Source: JAKQHY01 sp034429475
GTDB lineage: Bacteria > Chloroflexota > Anaerolineae > B4-G1 > SLSP01
NCBI GenBank assembly: GCA_034429475.1
Contig: DAOUGD010000240.1
Coordinates: 1 to 41,507 of the forward strand
Direction of reading: 5' to 3'
Length of the DNA: 41,507 bases
Shown here: positions 1 to 8,250 of the stretch, in pieces
Layout of the letters: every line of letters begins with the position of its first letter
Numbering within the stretch: position 1 is the first letter of the stretch
Program-made: the position numbers and the translations under genes
The notes under the pieces: generated by a model
Database searches by the model: none
Told to the model about the DNA's origin: nothing
The model's input: only the letters and a program-made list of their open reading frames with translations

Positions 1-588
1 AGCATCAAGATGTATGACAAACTGAGTGTGTTGCGCGTCGAAACGACGATTAATAATGCGCGGGAGTTCAAGGTGTCCAAGAGTGCGCCCGATGGCTCCC
101 GGCGCTGGCAACGCATGGGCAAGGGCGTCGCTAACTTCTGGCGGTGTTATCAAGTCGGACAACAGGCCAATCAACGCTACCTCCGCGCGTTAGCGGCCGT
201 GCCTTTACAAGGCGAAGGCGTGCAGGCTTTGGACGCCTTGTGCCGGCCACATATCAAAGAAGGCAAACGCTATGCGCGTTTTGAGCCGTTGGCGGTCGAA
301 ACCTGGCGCCTGTTTAGAGCCGTGCTGGCCGGGGAACATCTCATCAACGGGTTTCGCAATCGCGACTTACAAGCGCAGTTATATCCACAGGCTCCAGCGA
401 CTGCCGCCGCTGCCCGCCAGCGCTGTGCTCGAGTGTCGCGCTGGATTGCGAAGCTGCGCGGCCATGGGCTGATTGCCAAAGTCAAAGATGCCCGTCTCTA
501 TCGCGTGACCCAACTTGGCCGCCGTGTCATGTCGACTGTCGTGCAATTTCGTTTGTCCGATTTCCCTAAAACTTATTGCTCTATATGA
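1..588 (+). CDS. Conserved hypothetical protein, 3' part (5' end outside window)
   Basis: The reading frame is open from base 1 (codons for S-I-K precede the ATG at 10) to the TGA at 586-588, so the gene very probably begins upstream of the window. The visible part starts with an IKMYDK...LRVETTIN segment, followed by a basic stretch (about residues 24-45) and a C-terminal region around residues 135-175 that looks like a winged-helix (ARVSRWIAKLRGHGLIAKV then a short beta hairpin). From memory, the YDK...RIETT segment occurs in a family of bacterial hypothetical proteins of unknown role; I assign no function. It is the only plus-strand gene before 29 kb. A hairpin-forming word repeat begins 36 bases after the stop. 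Confidence 0.6.
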   Translation, partial: SIKMYDKLSVLRVETTINNAREFKVSKSAPDGSRRWQRMGKGVANFWRCYQVGQQANQRYLRALAAVPLQGEGVQALDALCRPHIKEGKRYARFEPLAVETWRLFRAVLAGEHLINGFRNRDLQAQLYPQAPATAAAARQRCARVSRWIAKLRGHGLIAKVKDARLYRVTQLGRRVMSTVVQFRLSDFPKTYCSI

Positions 589-624
589 TTCTCGCGAATG
601 TTGTTAATGTTCTTGGGTAACACT

Positions 625-686
625 GTAAAACGTAAAACGTGAGACTTTCATAGTCAGGTCTTCACGTTTCACGTTTTACGCTTTAC
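625..686. repeat. Inverted heptad word repeat, ACGTGAA/TTCACGT type
   Basis: Two arms, 625-645 and 666-686, are reverse complements at 19 of 21 positions and could form a hairpin. Each arm is built of 7-bp units (right arm: tcacgtt, tcacgtt, ttacgct, ttacgta). The right arm ends 3 bases before the stop codon of mtnA, and the left arm lies 36 bases after the stop of the converging partial gene. It could act as a bidirectional terminator, but neither side has a strong T run. The same word recurs at 14603-14623. Confidence 0.75.
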
Positions 687-689
687 GTA

Positions 690-1730
690 TCATTTCTTAA
701 GGGCGGCGAGGTTCTCGGTGAATGGGGGATAGATGACGCCGCGCTCGGTGATGATGGCGGTGATGTTAGCGGCAGGGGTGACGTCGAAGGCGGGGTTGGC
801 GGCAACGACGCCTTCGGGCGTGATCTGGACGTCGCCGATGCGGGTGACTTCTTCCTGGGCGCGCATTTCGATGGGGATGTCGTCGCCGGAGGGGAGGTCG
901 AAGTCAATGGTGCTGGTGGGGCCGACGACGTAGAAGGGGACGCCGTGGGCGCGCGCGGCCAGCGACAGCCCGTAAGTGCCGATCTTGTTGGCCGTGTCGC
1001 CGTTGGCCGCGATGCGGTCGCAGCCGACGACGCACAGGTCAATGCCGACGGTGCGCATAATGTGCGCGGCGGCGCCGTCCACGATGACGGTGTGCGGGAC
1101 GCCGTGCTGCTGCAACTCCCAGGCGGTGAGGCGCGCGCCCTGGAGCCGGGGCCGCGTCTCGTCCACGTAGGCGTGGACGTGCTTGCCGGCCTCGTGCGCG
1201 GCGATGATGACGCGCAGGGCCGTGCCGTACTCGCCGGTTGCCAGTGGGCCGGTGTTGCAGTGGTGGATGATTTTGGCGCCGTCGGGGACAAGGGGGAGGG
1301 CGTTCTGGCCGATCTGGAAGTTGGAGGCTTCCTCGAAGGCGTAGATGGCGTGCGCTTCGTCCAGCACGGCGGCGCGGAGGGCCTCTAGCATGGTCAGCGT
1401 GGGATCGGCGGCGCGCTTGAGGACGCGATCCAGCGCCCAGAAAAGGTTGACGGCGGTGGGCCGCGCCTGACGCAGCACGACGGCGGCGTCCGCCAGATCG
1501 CTGCGCAGGGTGACGATGTCGGCGGCGGTGCTGCGCCGGGCGGCCAGCGCCATCCCGTACCCGGCGGTGATGCCGATGGCGGGCGCGCCGCGCACCACCA
1601 TGTCGCGGATGGCGGCGGCCACTTCGCGGTAGTCGTGGTAGTCAATGTGCGTAAACGTGTGAGGGAGCACGCGCTGGTCAATCAGGCGCAGCGTCCCGTC
1701 AAGCCATTGGATGGCGTGGTAGGTGGGCAT
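690..1730 (-). CDS. mtnA: S-methyl-5-thioribose-1-phosphate isomerase
   Basis: Converts 5-methylthioribose-1-phosphate to 5-methylthioribulose-1-phosphate in the methionine salvage pathway (cytoplasm). The 346-residue product has the usual family length. It carries the RGAPAIG motif (residues 48-54), the catalytic cysteine in HHCNTGPLA (Cys158) and the general-acid aspartate in VVGCDRIAANGD (Asp238), followed by NKIGTYGLS. The start is set by a GGAGG Shine-Dalgarno 7 bases upstream of the ATG. It follows the metallophosphoesterase gene on the same strand across a 97-base gap filled with word repeats. No other methionine-salvage gene is in the window. eIF2B-alpha-like relatives lack this cysteine/aspartate pair, so the assignment is firm. 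Confidence 0.95.
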   Translation of the reverse strand: MPTYHAIQWLDGTLRLIDQRVLPHTFTHIDYHDYREVAAAIRDMVVRGAPAIGITAGYGMALAARRSTAADIVTLRSDLADAAVVLRQARPTAVNLFWALDRVLKRAADPTLTMLEALRAAVLDEAHAIYAFEEASNFQIGQNALPLVPDGAKIIHHCNTGPLATGEYGTALRVIIAAHEAGKHVHAYVDETRPRLQGARLTAWELQQHGVPHTVIVDGAAAHIMRTVGIDLCVVGCDRIAANGDTANKIGTYGLSLAARAHGVPFYVVGPTSTIDFDLPSGDDIPIEMRAQEEVTRIGDVQITPEGVVAANPAFDVTPAANITAIITERGVIYPPFTENLAALKK

Positions 1731-1758
1731 AGCGTATCCTCCGTGTTTTTTGTCAGCA

Positions 1759-1820
1759 GATTGAGCGGATTAAGCAGATTAAAACGAAAAAATCCGTTAA
1801 AATCCGTTCAATCCGTTGAG
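1759..1820. repeat. Inverted word repeat, GGATTAANC / AATCCGTTN (about 9-bp unit)
   Basis: The left part is gattgagcg, gattaagca, gattaaaac (9-bp units); the right part repeats aatccgtt three times at 9-10-base spacing. The parts are imperfect inverted copies of each other (GGATT versus AATCC). It ends 8 bases from the stop codon of the metallophosphoesterase gene at 1828. The same word is found at 26240-26287 and 38758-38784. Confidence 0.65.
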
Positions 1821-1827
1821 AAAAAGG

Positions 1828-2721
1828 TCATGACCAGTCAAAGGTGGCGGCGGCGCGTTCCCAGATTTCGTCGGGGACGACGCCGTTGTGTTGGATGCCG
1901 GCCTGCGCCGCCAGGTCGAAGGCGTGGAGAACGAGATACCAGGCGTGGTTCTGGCCGGTTTCGATGCTGTGCATCAGGGCGCGCACCATCGCGCCGCCGG
2001 ACGCCAACATTCCCCGCTCGTGGTAGGCGGAGAACAGGGCGTCCACATCGTAGTCTACCACGCGCAAGTCCGACGTCCAGCGGCCATTTTCCCAGGTGAG
2101 CAGGGCGTACTCCGCGCCCAGCACGCCGTCAATCGGCCCGCCGACTGCACCGGGATTGAGGGCGAGTTGCCCGTTGTGGCGCTGCTGCCAGGCGATGTGG
2201 GTGTGACCGCACACCAGCGTCGGCGCGGCGATCTGCGCCAGCGCGTCCCGCGCGGTGAGGGGCGCGTCCACCTGCGCCTGCGCGAACTTCCGCGCAACCT
2301 CCGCGTCGCCGCCGGGGAGGATCCCCTCGGAGAGGCCGCGCGGCGAGCCATGCACGACGCAGATCGGCGTCACACCCGGCAACGCGACCTCGCGCGTGTC
2401 GGGCAGCGCGGCTAGGTAGTCCAGCGCGTCCCGATCCAGGCGGGCATGACTCCACCGGAGCGCGGCCCACTGCGCGCACGTTTGCCATTCCTTCGGCGCG
2501 GCGCCCGTGTCGTAGTTGGTGAAGTAGGTTTCGGTGTTGCCCCGAATGATCCAGGCGTTGAGGCCACGCAGCCGATCCAGCGTCTCCACCGGGAACGGGC
2601 CGCCGATGAGCAAGTCGCCGGCGACGATGAAACCCTCCACGCCCTGCGCGCGCGCGTCGGCCAAAACGGCGTCCAGCGCGGGAAGGTTACCGTGGATGTC
2701 GGCTAGGATTGCTAAACGCAT
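1828..2721 (-). CDS. Calcineurin-like metallophosphoesterase (YfcE/DevT type)
   Basis: Predicted cytoplasmic metal-dependent phosphodiesterase or phosphatase. The 297-residue protein shows the full set of metal-binding motifs: DIHGN at 8-12 (Asp8, His10), GDL at 35-37 (Asp36), GNTE at 61-64 (Asn62), VVHGS (His124) and GHTH at 172-175 (His173, His175). The order and spacing fit the YfcE/MJ0936-like branch; the substrate cannot be read from sequence. The start has GGAGG about 4 bases upstream of the ATG. The C-terminal 90 residues have no motif I recognise. It lies between DUF5107-TPR and mtnA on the same strand, but word repeats on both sides argue against one tight operon. Confidence 0.85.
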   Translation of the reverse strand: MRLAILADIHGNLPALDAVLADARAQGVEGFIVAGDLLIGGPFPVETLDRLRGLNAWIIRGNTETYFTNYDTGAAPKEWQTCAQWAALRWSHARLDRDALDYLAALPDTREVALPGVTPICVVHGSPRGLSEGILPGGDAEVARKFAQAQVDAPLTARDALAQIAAPTLVCGHTHIAWQQRHNGQLALNPGAVGGPIDGVLGAEYALLTWENGRWTSDLRVVDYDVDALFSAYHERGMLASGGAMVRALMHSIETGQNHAWYLVLHAFDLAAQAGIQHNGVVPDEIWERAAATFDWS

Positions 2722-2760
2722 ACAACCTCCGAAAATGTAGGCTCTCAGCCAAGGAATGAA

Positions 2761-2825
2761 ACGTCAAAGGTCAAAGGTCAAAGGTCAAAGGTCAAACGTC
2801 ATCAATTGACGTTTGACGTTTGACG
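2761..2825. repeat. Inverted heptad repeat, GTCAAAG
   Basis: Four exact gtcaaag units at 2763-2790 are followed by gtcaaac and gtc (to 2800), a 7-base loop, then gac-gtttgac-gtttgac (2808-2824) as the inverted arm. Arm matching is 16 of 17. The right arm ends 3 bases from the stop codon of the DUF5107-TPR gene. The same heptad recurs, in shorter form, at 16136-16152. Confidence 0.8.
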
Positions 2826-2828
2826 AGA

Positions 2829-5800
2829 TCACTTCAACTCTCGCAACCCCAAGACCGCCCCAAAATGATTCGGGTCGCGTTCCAGCACGGCGGCGAAGGC
2901 GGCGCGTGCTTCGACTTTGCGGCCCAATCCCAGGTGCGCCAGGCCGATGACGTAGGTGAGGTGGATGCGGCGGCGGGTCTCCATGTCGTCTTCGGCAAAG
3001 ACGAACTGCGGCACGGAGGTGGCGAAGCCTTGTTTGGCCTGCTCTTCAAGCTGGCGTGTCGCTTTTTCGAGCATTTCCTTGAGGCTGGTCTCGGCTTCAT
3101 CGGCGCGGCCCAACGCGCGGAGTGCCAGCGCCCGGTAGTACGGTAGTTCCGCCGACCAGCCCTGCGCCGCCAGCACTTCCTCGAAGGAGGCGCGTGCGCC
3201 GTCGGCGTCGCCGAGTGCTTGTTTCGCCAGCCCGGCGGTGTAGCGGACATGCGCGTCCGACCAGTGCAGGTGTTTGCGCTCGCCGAGGGTGTCGGGGTAG
3301 GGGGCCAGCGCCGTCTCGCAGTGCGCCAGGGCGCCCGCGGCGTCGCCTGCGTCGAGCGCGGCCTGCGCCAGCAGCCAGTGCGCGCTCACAAATTGGGCGG
3401 AGATGCGCCCGGTGCCGCCTTCCCACGGATGGAAACGGCGCGAAAGCGCGTAATCCAGAGCTTTCTGCGGCTGCCCGGTCTGGTTGTAGAGCGTTGTCAG
3501 TTCCACGGAGAGGTCGTCGCGGTCACGCACGAGGTCGAGGTGCTGCTCCAGGCAGGCCAGGCGTTTTTCTGCCGGGACGCCGGTGCGCATCCGCAGTTGA
3601 TCCAGTTCCGCCAGCACGCGCCCGTCCTGAGGATTGGCCTTGAAGGCGGTCTCGTAGCAGTCAATGGCGCGCTGCGGGTCGTGGCGCACGTTGTAGGCGG
3701 CGATGCCCAGGTTGCGCCAGGCGGTGGCGAGAGCCGGCGCCTGCTGCACGGCAAATTCCCATTGGGCGATGGCCTCGTCGTAACGGTGTTTGTCGTAGTA
3801 GAGTGTGCCCAGGTAGTAGGCGATGACAGCATCTTCCGGGGCCAGGGCGCGCGCGTGCTGCAAGATGAGCATTTCCTCCAGCCGCGCCGGAAAACAGTAG
3901 TCGCGCGGCATGTCGGATGCCTGCCAGTATAAGGCGGCGCCTTCGGCCTCGTTGCCCTGCTGGTATTCCAGATAACCCAAAGCGTAGACGATCATGGGAT
4001 AGGTCGGGGCGTCGTCGTTAATCATCCGCAAGAGGACGTCGGCGGCTTCTTCCCACAGACCGGCGTTGATGTAGTCGAAGGCCATATCCAGGTGCGCCTG
4101 AATTTCGGAGAATTTGTCGGGGACGTGCATCAGGGCCGTTAGTTCGGCCAATTGACCTTCAGCGGCGGGGTGAGCCTGGACGCGGCTTTGCCAGACGATT
4201 TCGTTGCGCGCCCACATATCCAGCGGGTCGAGGTTGAGGGTTTCGCAGCACAGAGAGGCGGCCTCATTGATTCGGTCGAGTTTGCGCAGGGCGATGGCCT
4301 TGAGGTTGCGCGCCTTCATGTTCAGCGTGTTGGTCAGCAGGGAACGGTTGAGATGTTCCAGCGCGGTCGCAAAGTTGCCGCGCAGGCAGTCAATCTCGGC
4401 CAGGGCGTAGTATCCGGCGGCCTGCCAGGCGTAGCTCCAGATGGCTTTGTAGAAGGCCGCGTAGGCGCCGTCGAAATCGCCGGTGTATTTGAGCGCGCGG
4501 CCCAGGTTGTAGCAAACCTCGCCGTCGCGCGGGTTGGGGTTGCGGCGGGTGAGGCGGCCCAGCGCGGCGCGGAAGTGCTTGATGGCCTGCTCAAAGGCAC
4601 CGCGCCGGAAGTGGGCCAGGCCCAGCGCGTTGTGACTGCGCACGTCGCCGGGGTCGCGCCGCAGGGCTTCTTCCCAGTACGGCTCTGGCTCAAGGGTGGG
4701 ATGGCGGTACTGCTCCAGATGTAGGCCGGTGAGATAGAGTTCTTCCGGCGTTTCGATGGCGGCCGGCGGGGGTGGGGGCGTCTGCGCTTCCGGCAAGGGC
4801 GGCTGCGCTATCGTCTGCGGCGTGTAACGGACGATCTCGTGACCGGCGGCATCCAGAACGCGCAGCAGCAAGTGCGTTTCGACCACGCCTTCGGGCAGTG
4901 CAATCTCAGCCACAAACGGCGCATCCGGCGCGAGAAGCACTGCTTTTTTCAACAGGACACGTTCGCCTGCACCCAGGATGATAGTGGCGTTATCGAAGAC
5001 TTCGGTGACGACTACACCTACCTTGAGGATTTGGGATTCACCCATTTCGAGGTTGACGGCGGCGCGCTGGTTGGCGTTTTTCGCCGGGCCGATTTTCTGG
5101 ATGGGATACCAGAACTGGCTGAAGGTCTTGGTTTCGTAGGGTTGGAGCCAGGAGAAGTCGGGCTGGTTGTCGGTGTAGACGCCGGCCATCAACTCGATGT
5201 AGGGACCGTCGGCGTCGGTGAGGTTGGCTTCCCAGCCTTTGGCAAATTCACCCGCGCCCCAGGTGAACATCTTCTTGCCGGGCGCGATGAAGCGGTTGGC
5301 GACGTGAATGATGCCGGCGTCGGCCCGATGGTCGTAGCCGCCGAAGTGGTCGTAGGCTGTCTCCCATACGAAGTAGGAGGTGGGCACGGGAATATTTTTG
5401 TACCAGCTAATGTCCGTACCGGCGCCATCGTTGGCGAAATCCACACCGTAGTAATTGCCTTTGGCGATGGGGTAGGACGACATCGAGCGCTTGGAGTGGT
5501 CGGTCACGATGGTGACGTCCGGCGGGAAGAACACTTGATAGTCGTCGTGGACGTGGACGCCGACGTTGACCCACCAGAGGAACGTCTGCACGTCCGGCGT
5601 GCGGTTGTAGAGCTGCACTTTCAGCTCGAAGAAGGCCTTGCCGGGGTAGAGGCACACACCGACCATCCCCTTCATCCGCTGCAAGGGATCGTTTTCACTG
5701 AGCCAGACCGTCACACTGCCATCGTCTTTCTCTTCGATGAGGTGATACGTCGGCATAAAGGTGGATGGGCGGTGGTGCTGCGGCCAGTTGAATTCGATCC

Positions 5801-6143
5801 CGCCGGAAATCCACGCGCCGAACAGTCCGATGAGGGCCGGCTTGATGACGCGCTGGCGGTAGATGAAGGGATAGCCGGTGGTTTTGTCCACGGCTTCGTG
5901 GATGCGCCCGCCGATTTGGGGCAGCATCATTAGCCGGAGGTATTCGTTTTCCAGGTAGACCGCCTGATACTCCTGCGGCGCGCTCTCGTTGGCGAGCTTA
6001 TCCGAGAATGGCTGCGGGTAGACGCGCCCGCTCGTCCCCTGATTCACGCGCTTCTCCAGGAACATCGGGTTCAAGTCCGCCGACGGCGGGGTGTAGGTGG
6101 GGAGGGTGACGATTTCTTCCCAGGCTTTGACGGTGGTGCTCAT
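2829..6143 (-). CDS. DUF5107 domain protein with C-terminal TPR array
   Basis: A 1104-residue protein in two parts. Residues 1 to about 450 match the DUF5107 type: an N-terminal LPTYTP...NPMFLEKR stretch, then a beta-rich region with many aromatic residues (FNWPQHHRPST, WWVNVGVHV, HVANRFIAPGKKMFTWG) that resembles the galactose-mutarotase/glycosidase-associated beta-sandwich. A proline-rich linker (about 445-465) leads to a tetratricopeptide array from about 470 to the end (for example HNALGLAHFRRGAFEQAIKHF and WRNLGIAAYNVRHDPQRAIDCY). No signal peptide is visible. DUF5107-TPR proteins tend to occur near carbohydrate genes, which fits this window, but no activity is established. Its ATG overlaps the stop of the C39-like gene by 4 bases (ATGA), indicating co-translation. 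Confidence 0.85.
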   Translation of the reverse strand: MSTTVKAWEEIVTLPTYTPPSADLNPMFLEKRVNQGTSGRVYPQPFSDKLANESAPQEYQAVYLENEYLRLMMLPQIGGRIHEAVDKTTGYPFIYRQRVIKPALIGLFGAWISGGIEFNWPQHHRPSTFMPTYHLIEEKDDGSVTVWLSENDPLQRMKGMVGVCLYPGKAFFELKVQLYNRTPDVQTFLWWVNVGVHVHDDYQVFFPPDVTIVTDHSKRSMSSYPIAKGNYYGVDFANDGAGTDISWYKNIPVPTSYFVWETAYDHFGGYDHRADAGIIHVANRFIAPGKKMFTWGAGEFAKGWEANLTDADGPYIELMAGVYTDNQPDFSWLQPYETKTFSQFWYPIQKIGPAKNANQRAAVNLEMGESQILKVGVVVTEVFDNATIILGAGERVLLKKAVLLAPDAPFVAEIALPEGVVETHLLLRVLDAAGHEIVRYTPQTIAQPPLPEAQTPPPPPAAIETPEELYLTGLHLEQYRHPTLEPEPYWEEALRRDPGDVRSHNALGLAHFRRGAFEQAIKHFRAALGRLTRRNPNPRDGEVCYNLGRALKYTGDFDGAYAAFYKAIWSYAWQAAGYYALAEIDCLRGNFATALEHLNRSLLTNTLNMKARNLKAIALRKLDRINEAASLCCETLNLDPLDMWARNEIVWQSRVQAHPAAEGQLAELTALMHVPDKFSEIQAHLDMAFDYINAGLWEEAADVLLRMINDDAPTYPMIVYALGYLEYQQGNEAEGAALYWQASDMPRDYCFPARLEEMLILQHARALAPEDAVIAYYLGTLYYDKHRYDEAIAQWEFAVQQAPALATAWRNLGIAAYNVRHDPQRAIDCYETAFKANPQDGRVLAELDQLRMRTGVPAEKRLACLEQHLDLVRDRDDLSVELTTLYNQTGQPQKALDYALSRRFHPWEGGTGRISAQFVSAHWLLAQAALDAGDAAGALAHCETALAPYPDTLGERKHLHWSDAHVRYTAGLAKQALGDADGARASFEEVLAAQGWSAELPYYRALALRALGRADEAETSLKEMLEKATRQLEEQAKQGFATSVPQFVFAEDDMETRRRIHLTYVIGLAHLGLGRKVEARAAFAAVLERDPNHFGAVLGLRELK

Positions 6144-6601
6144 AGGTTGACTCTCCTTATCAATGCGTAACGGTTATCAAATTCATCCCAGGCTAACAGC
6201 AGTGCCAGCTTATTGACACGCTGTAGGGTTTCATCAAAGGCCGGATCAGCAATGAGTACATCATCATTATCATATCCGACGACTAACACAGCGTGCTGGG
6301 TGTCCAATGACCAGTAGGGAAGTGAACCGGTGCTGACAAACACAATCGAGGGAGTATTTTGTTCCAGGGCTTGAATCAAATCAGCCAAAGTGCCATTGCG
6401 AAGCGCCACTTGGACGCCGTACCGTTCCAAACGCCTCAGGCGAGACGCCGGAGCGCCGGCCGGGGTAAGGTCAAAGAGGCGGTTGAGGGCTTTTTGAGAA
6501 ATCTCTATCCCCCAATGTGCCAGCGCCATTTGCGCACATGCTGCCAGACAACCGGCTTCTTCCTCCTGATGGCGATGCTCAATGGGTAAGATTTTGGGCA
6601 T
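6140..6601 (-). CDS. C39-like cysteine peptidase domain protein
   Basis: A 153-residue stand-alone papain-like peptidase domain. It has the C39 signature Gln-x5-Cys (Gln12, Cys18 in QEEEAGCLAACAQMAL), the catalytic histidine in QHAVLVVGY (His103) and the aspartate in LIADPAF (Asp119), so the active site seems intact. No signal peptide or membrane segment is visible, so it may act in the cytoplasm. It overlaps the upstream small gene by 23 bases and the downstream DUF5107 gene by 4 bases, making a translationally coupled trio. C39 domains in ABC exporters cleave double-glycine leaders; no exporter or leader peptide is nearby, so the substrate is unknown. Confidence 0.75.
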   Translation of the reverse strand: MPKILPIEHRHQEEEAGCLAACAQMALAHWGIEISQKALNRLFDLTPAGAPASRLRRLERYGVQVALRNGTLADLIQALEQNTPSIVFVSTGSLPYWSLDTQHAVLVVGYDNDDVLIADPAFDETLQRVNKLALLLAWDEFDNRYALIRRVNL

Positions 6602-6923
6602 GGGCGATCAATGTCTCTCCGGTTTCGGTATCTGCAAGCACTTCGCCGGTGAGGGCATCTATTTCTAACCGTCCGACATATCCCAGAACACCGTGGGCAG
6701 GAGACGTTAAGACTACATCTGCGCGCCAGATCAGTGATTTGTCCAAAATTAACTCCGGCGTCTCAGCGCGTAATAGATTACCAACGTTATCCAACAGCCA
6801 ACCATTGGCGCGTTTTCGGGCAATCTCTGGGGCGATAACTTCCGTTTGGATATGAATACTGACCTGCATCCGACTCGTCGTCGGCGCAGATAAAGTTGGA
6901 ATGACAACTGCGGCCATAGTCAT
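6579..6923 (-). CDS. Small conserved hypothetical protein paired with C39-like peptidase
   Basis: A product of about 114 residues from the ATG at 6923, which has an AAAGGA ribosome site 4-6 bases upstream. An in-frame ATG at 6983 exists, but it lies upstream of a TATAAT box (6953-6958 on this strand), so the shorter start is preferred. The C-terminal half (RANGWLLDNVGNLLRAETP...GRLEIDALTGEVLAD) has a PepSY-like look, ending in a DALTGEV strand. I do not recognise the family. Tight coupling to the C39-like gene (23-base overlap) suggests a partner, for example an inhibitor, propeptide-like chaperone or substrate; this is inference only. Confidence 0.6.
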   Translation of the reverse strand: MTMAAVVIPTLSAPTTSRMQVSIHIQTEVIAPEIARKRANGWLLDNVGNLLRAETPELILDKSLIWRADVVLTSPAHGVLGYVGRLEIDALTGEVLADTETGETLIAHAQNLTH

Positions 6924-6952
6924 TGTGTCCTTTACTCTGCCTATTTGCCCTA

Positions 6953-6958
6953 TTATAC
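6953..6958 (-). promoter_or_regulatory. Candidate -10 box upstream of the small protein/C39/DUF5107 genes
   Basis: On the minus strand a perfect TATAAT hexamer lies about 30 bases before the ATG at 6923. No good -35 match is found 16-18 bases further up, so promoter activity is only suggested. It supports the short start for the downstream gene. Confidence 0.35.
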
Positions 6959-6975
6959 TCCCAAACGATGTGCTT

Positions 6976-7521
6976 CTACCCACGTTCTTTCATCAACCCC
7001 GGTCTCAACTCCTCCCGCCCATCAAAATACACCGCCACCCACTGCGCCAGCCGCTTTCCCAACCGCCGCCCGGCCTCGATTTCCTTCTCCTGGCGAGGCT
7101 TGCCCGCCGACACCGCGCCATAGTGCAGCGTGAACCGGTCGGCGGTGTAGTCGGTGACGCCGAAGGTGAGCATCCCCACATTCATCATAATGACCAGCAG
7201 CGACAGACACGTCAGCTCCGCGCCGCCACCCCATCCGCCGGACGTGGAGAACGCGCAGCCGAGCTTGCCGTCCATCTTGCCCCAGACGGGGTGGGAGATG
7301 TCGTCCCAGAACTTCTTCATCTTCCAGGAGGTCAGACCCACGTAAGTCGGCGTGCCGCAGGCGATGCCGTCGGCCCAGAGCACATCGTCGGCGGTGGTGT
7401 CGTCCACTCGCAGCAAACGCACTTCCATGTCAGCGATGCTTCGCGCGCCTTCGGCCACGTATTCGGCCATCTGCGCGGTGTTGCCGGTTTTGCTGTCGTA
7501 GAGAATGAGAATTTTGCCCAT
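6976..7521 (-). CDS. Flavodoxin family protein / WrbA-like NAD(P)H dehydrogenase
   Basis: A 181-residue flavodoxin-fold protein, expected to bind FMN and act as a cytoplasmic electron carrier or quinone reductase. The phosphate-binding loop YDSKTGNTAQMA (residues 8-19) is clear, followed by GTPTYVGLTSWKMKKFWDD (about 56-74) and the second FMN loop STSGGWGGGAE (about 93-103), as in WrbA-type proteins. The C-terminal EKEIEAGRRLGKRLAQWV helix also fits WrbA. An AAGGAG site lies about 4 bases before the ATG. It ends 53 bases before the next gene start and its last codons lie over that gene's promoter region. The electron donor and acceptor cannot be told from sequence. Confidence 0.8.
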   Translation of the reverse strand: MGKILILYDSKTGNTAQMAEYVAEGARSIADMEVRLLRVDDTTADDVLWADGIACGTPTYVGLTSWKMKKFWDDISHPVWGKMDGKLGCAFSTSGGWGGGAELTCLSLLVIMMNVGMLTFGVTDYTADRFTLHYGAVSAGKPRQEKEIEAGRRLGKRLAQWVAVYFDGREELRPGLMKERG

Positions 7522-7538
7522 AGGTCTCCTTAATCATA

Positions 7539-7563
7539 GCAGGATTTACGGAATTATAGGACT
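7539..7563. repeat. Single copy of CAGGATTTACGGAATTATAGGA word
   Basis: A lone copy of the word found in two further variants at 9010-9085 (acaggattttcggaatgataggat and gatttacagaatgataggat). It sits between the YdcF-like and flavodoxin genes, 28 bases after the stop of the former. No inverted partner is seen here. Confidence 0.5.
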
Positions 7564-7590
7564 GAAGCGGCGCTTAATGCGTTAACGTTG

Positions 7591-8250
7591 TCAAGGAAGT
7601 GATGGCGTCGTTGGCCGGAAAAATTGCCGCAGCAGGTAGCCGGCGTAGAAATATGTCTCGCGCCACAAAAAACCGATTTGAGTTTTCCAGGTACGATAGC
7701 GGGTGGTCGGTGTGGGGGATGGGTAGGCGCTCAAGCCGAGGTCGCGGGCGATAGTGATGGCCCGCTTCATGTGCAGCGGATCGCTCACCAGCAGCACGCG
7801 GTCAAAGCCCTGTTCCTGGACAATGCGTTTGGCTTCGGTGAGATTGGTCAACGTGATGTGCGAGACCGTTTCGGTAAAGATGGCCGTTGCCGGCACGCCC
7901 CGCGCCAGAGCATAAGTCCGGGCGACCTCGGACTCAGCCAGGATATCTCCCTCGCCCACGCCGCCTGTGAGAATAAGGGCGCGCACGCGCCCCTGATGGT
8001 AAAGCGCGATGGCGTGGTCAAGGCGCGCTGCAAAAACCGGCGACGGCGCGCCCTCCCACACTGCCGCGCCGAGGACGATGGCCGCGTCTGCCGGGCCATC
8101 GTCTCGCACATTGGCGTAGCAGGCGATTTGAATCATCAGGATGATCGGCCAGATACACAGTCCACCGATTATGCCCGCTAATATCAAACGCCACAGCCGT
8201 TTGCGAGGCACTTTATGCTCGTATAAAGACGGGTGAAAGGCGGACATCAT
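7591..8250 (-). CDS. YdcF/ElyC-SanA family protein (DUF218), membrane anchored
   Basis: About 219 residues from the ATG at 8250 (an ATG at 8247 and a GTG at 8211 are alternatives). The start overlaps the end of the GxxExxY gene by 38 bases; the GTG would lie directly after that gene's stop, but no start has a good ribosome site. One N-terminal membrane helix (LILAGIIGGLCIWPIILMI) precedes a DUF218 domain: AAIVLGAAVWEG, LILTGGVGEGD, ESEVARTYALARGVP, THSxN-like ETVSHITLTNLTEA and VLLVSDPLHMKRA. The family is linked to envelope (lipid carrier/peptidoglycan) processes in E. coli, exact reaction not settled. The domain should face outward behind the single helix. Confidence 0.8.
   Translation of the reverse strand: MMSAFHPSLYEHKVPRKRLWRLILAGIIGGLCIWPIILMIQIACYANVRDDGPADAAIVLGAAVWEGAPSPVFAARLDHAIALYHQGRVRALILTGGVGEGDILAESEVARTYALARGVPATAIFTETVSHITLTNLTEAKRIVQEQGFDRVLLVSDPLHMKRAITIARDLGLSAYPSPTPTTRYRTWKTQIGFLWRETYFYAGYLLRQFFRPTTPSLP

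Noticed and set aside
1731..1827. SAM-responsive riboswitch upstream of mtnA
   Set aside because: The gap is almost all word repeat and shows no SAM-riboswitch core.
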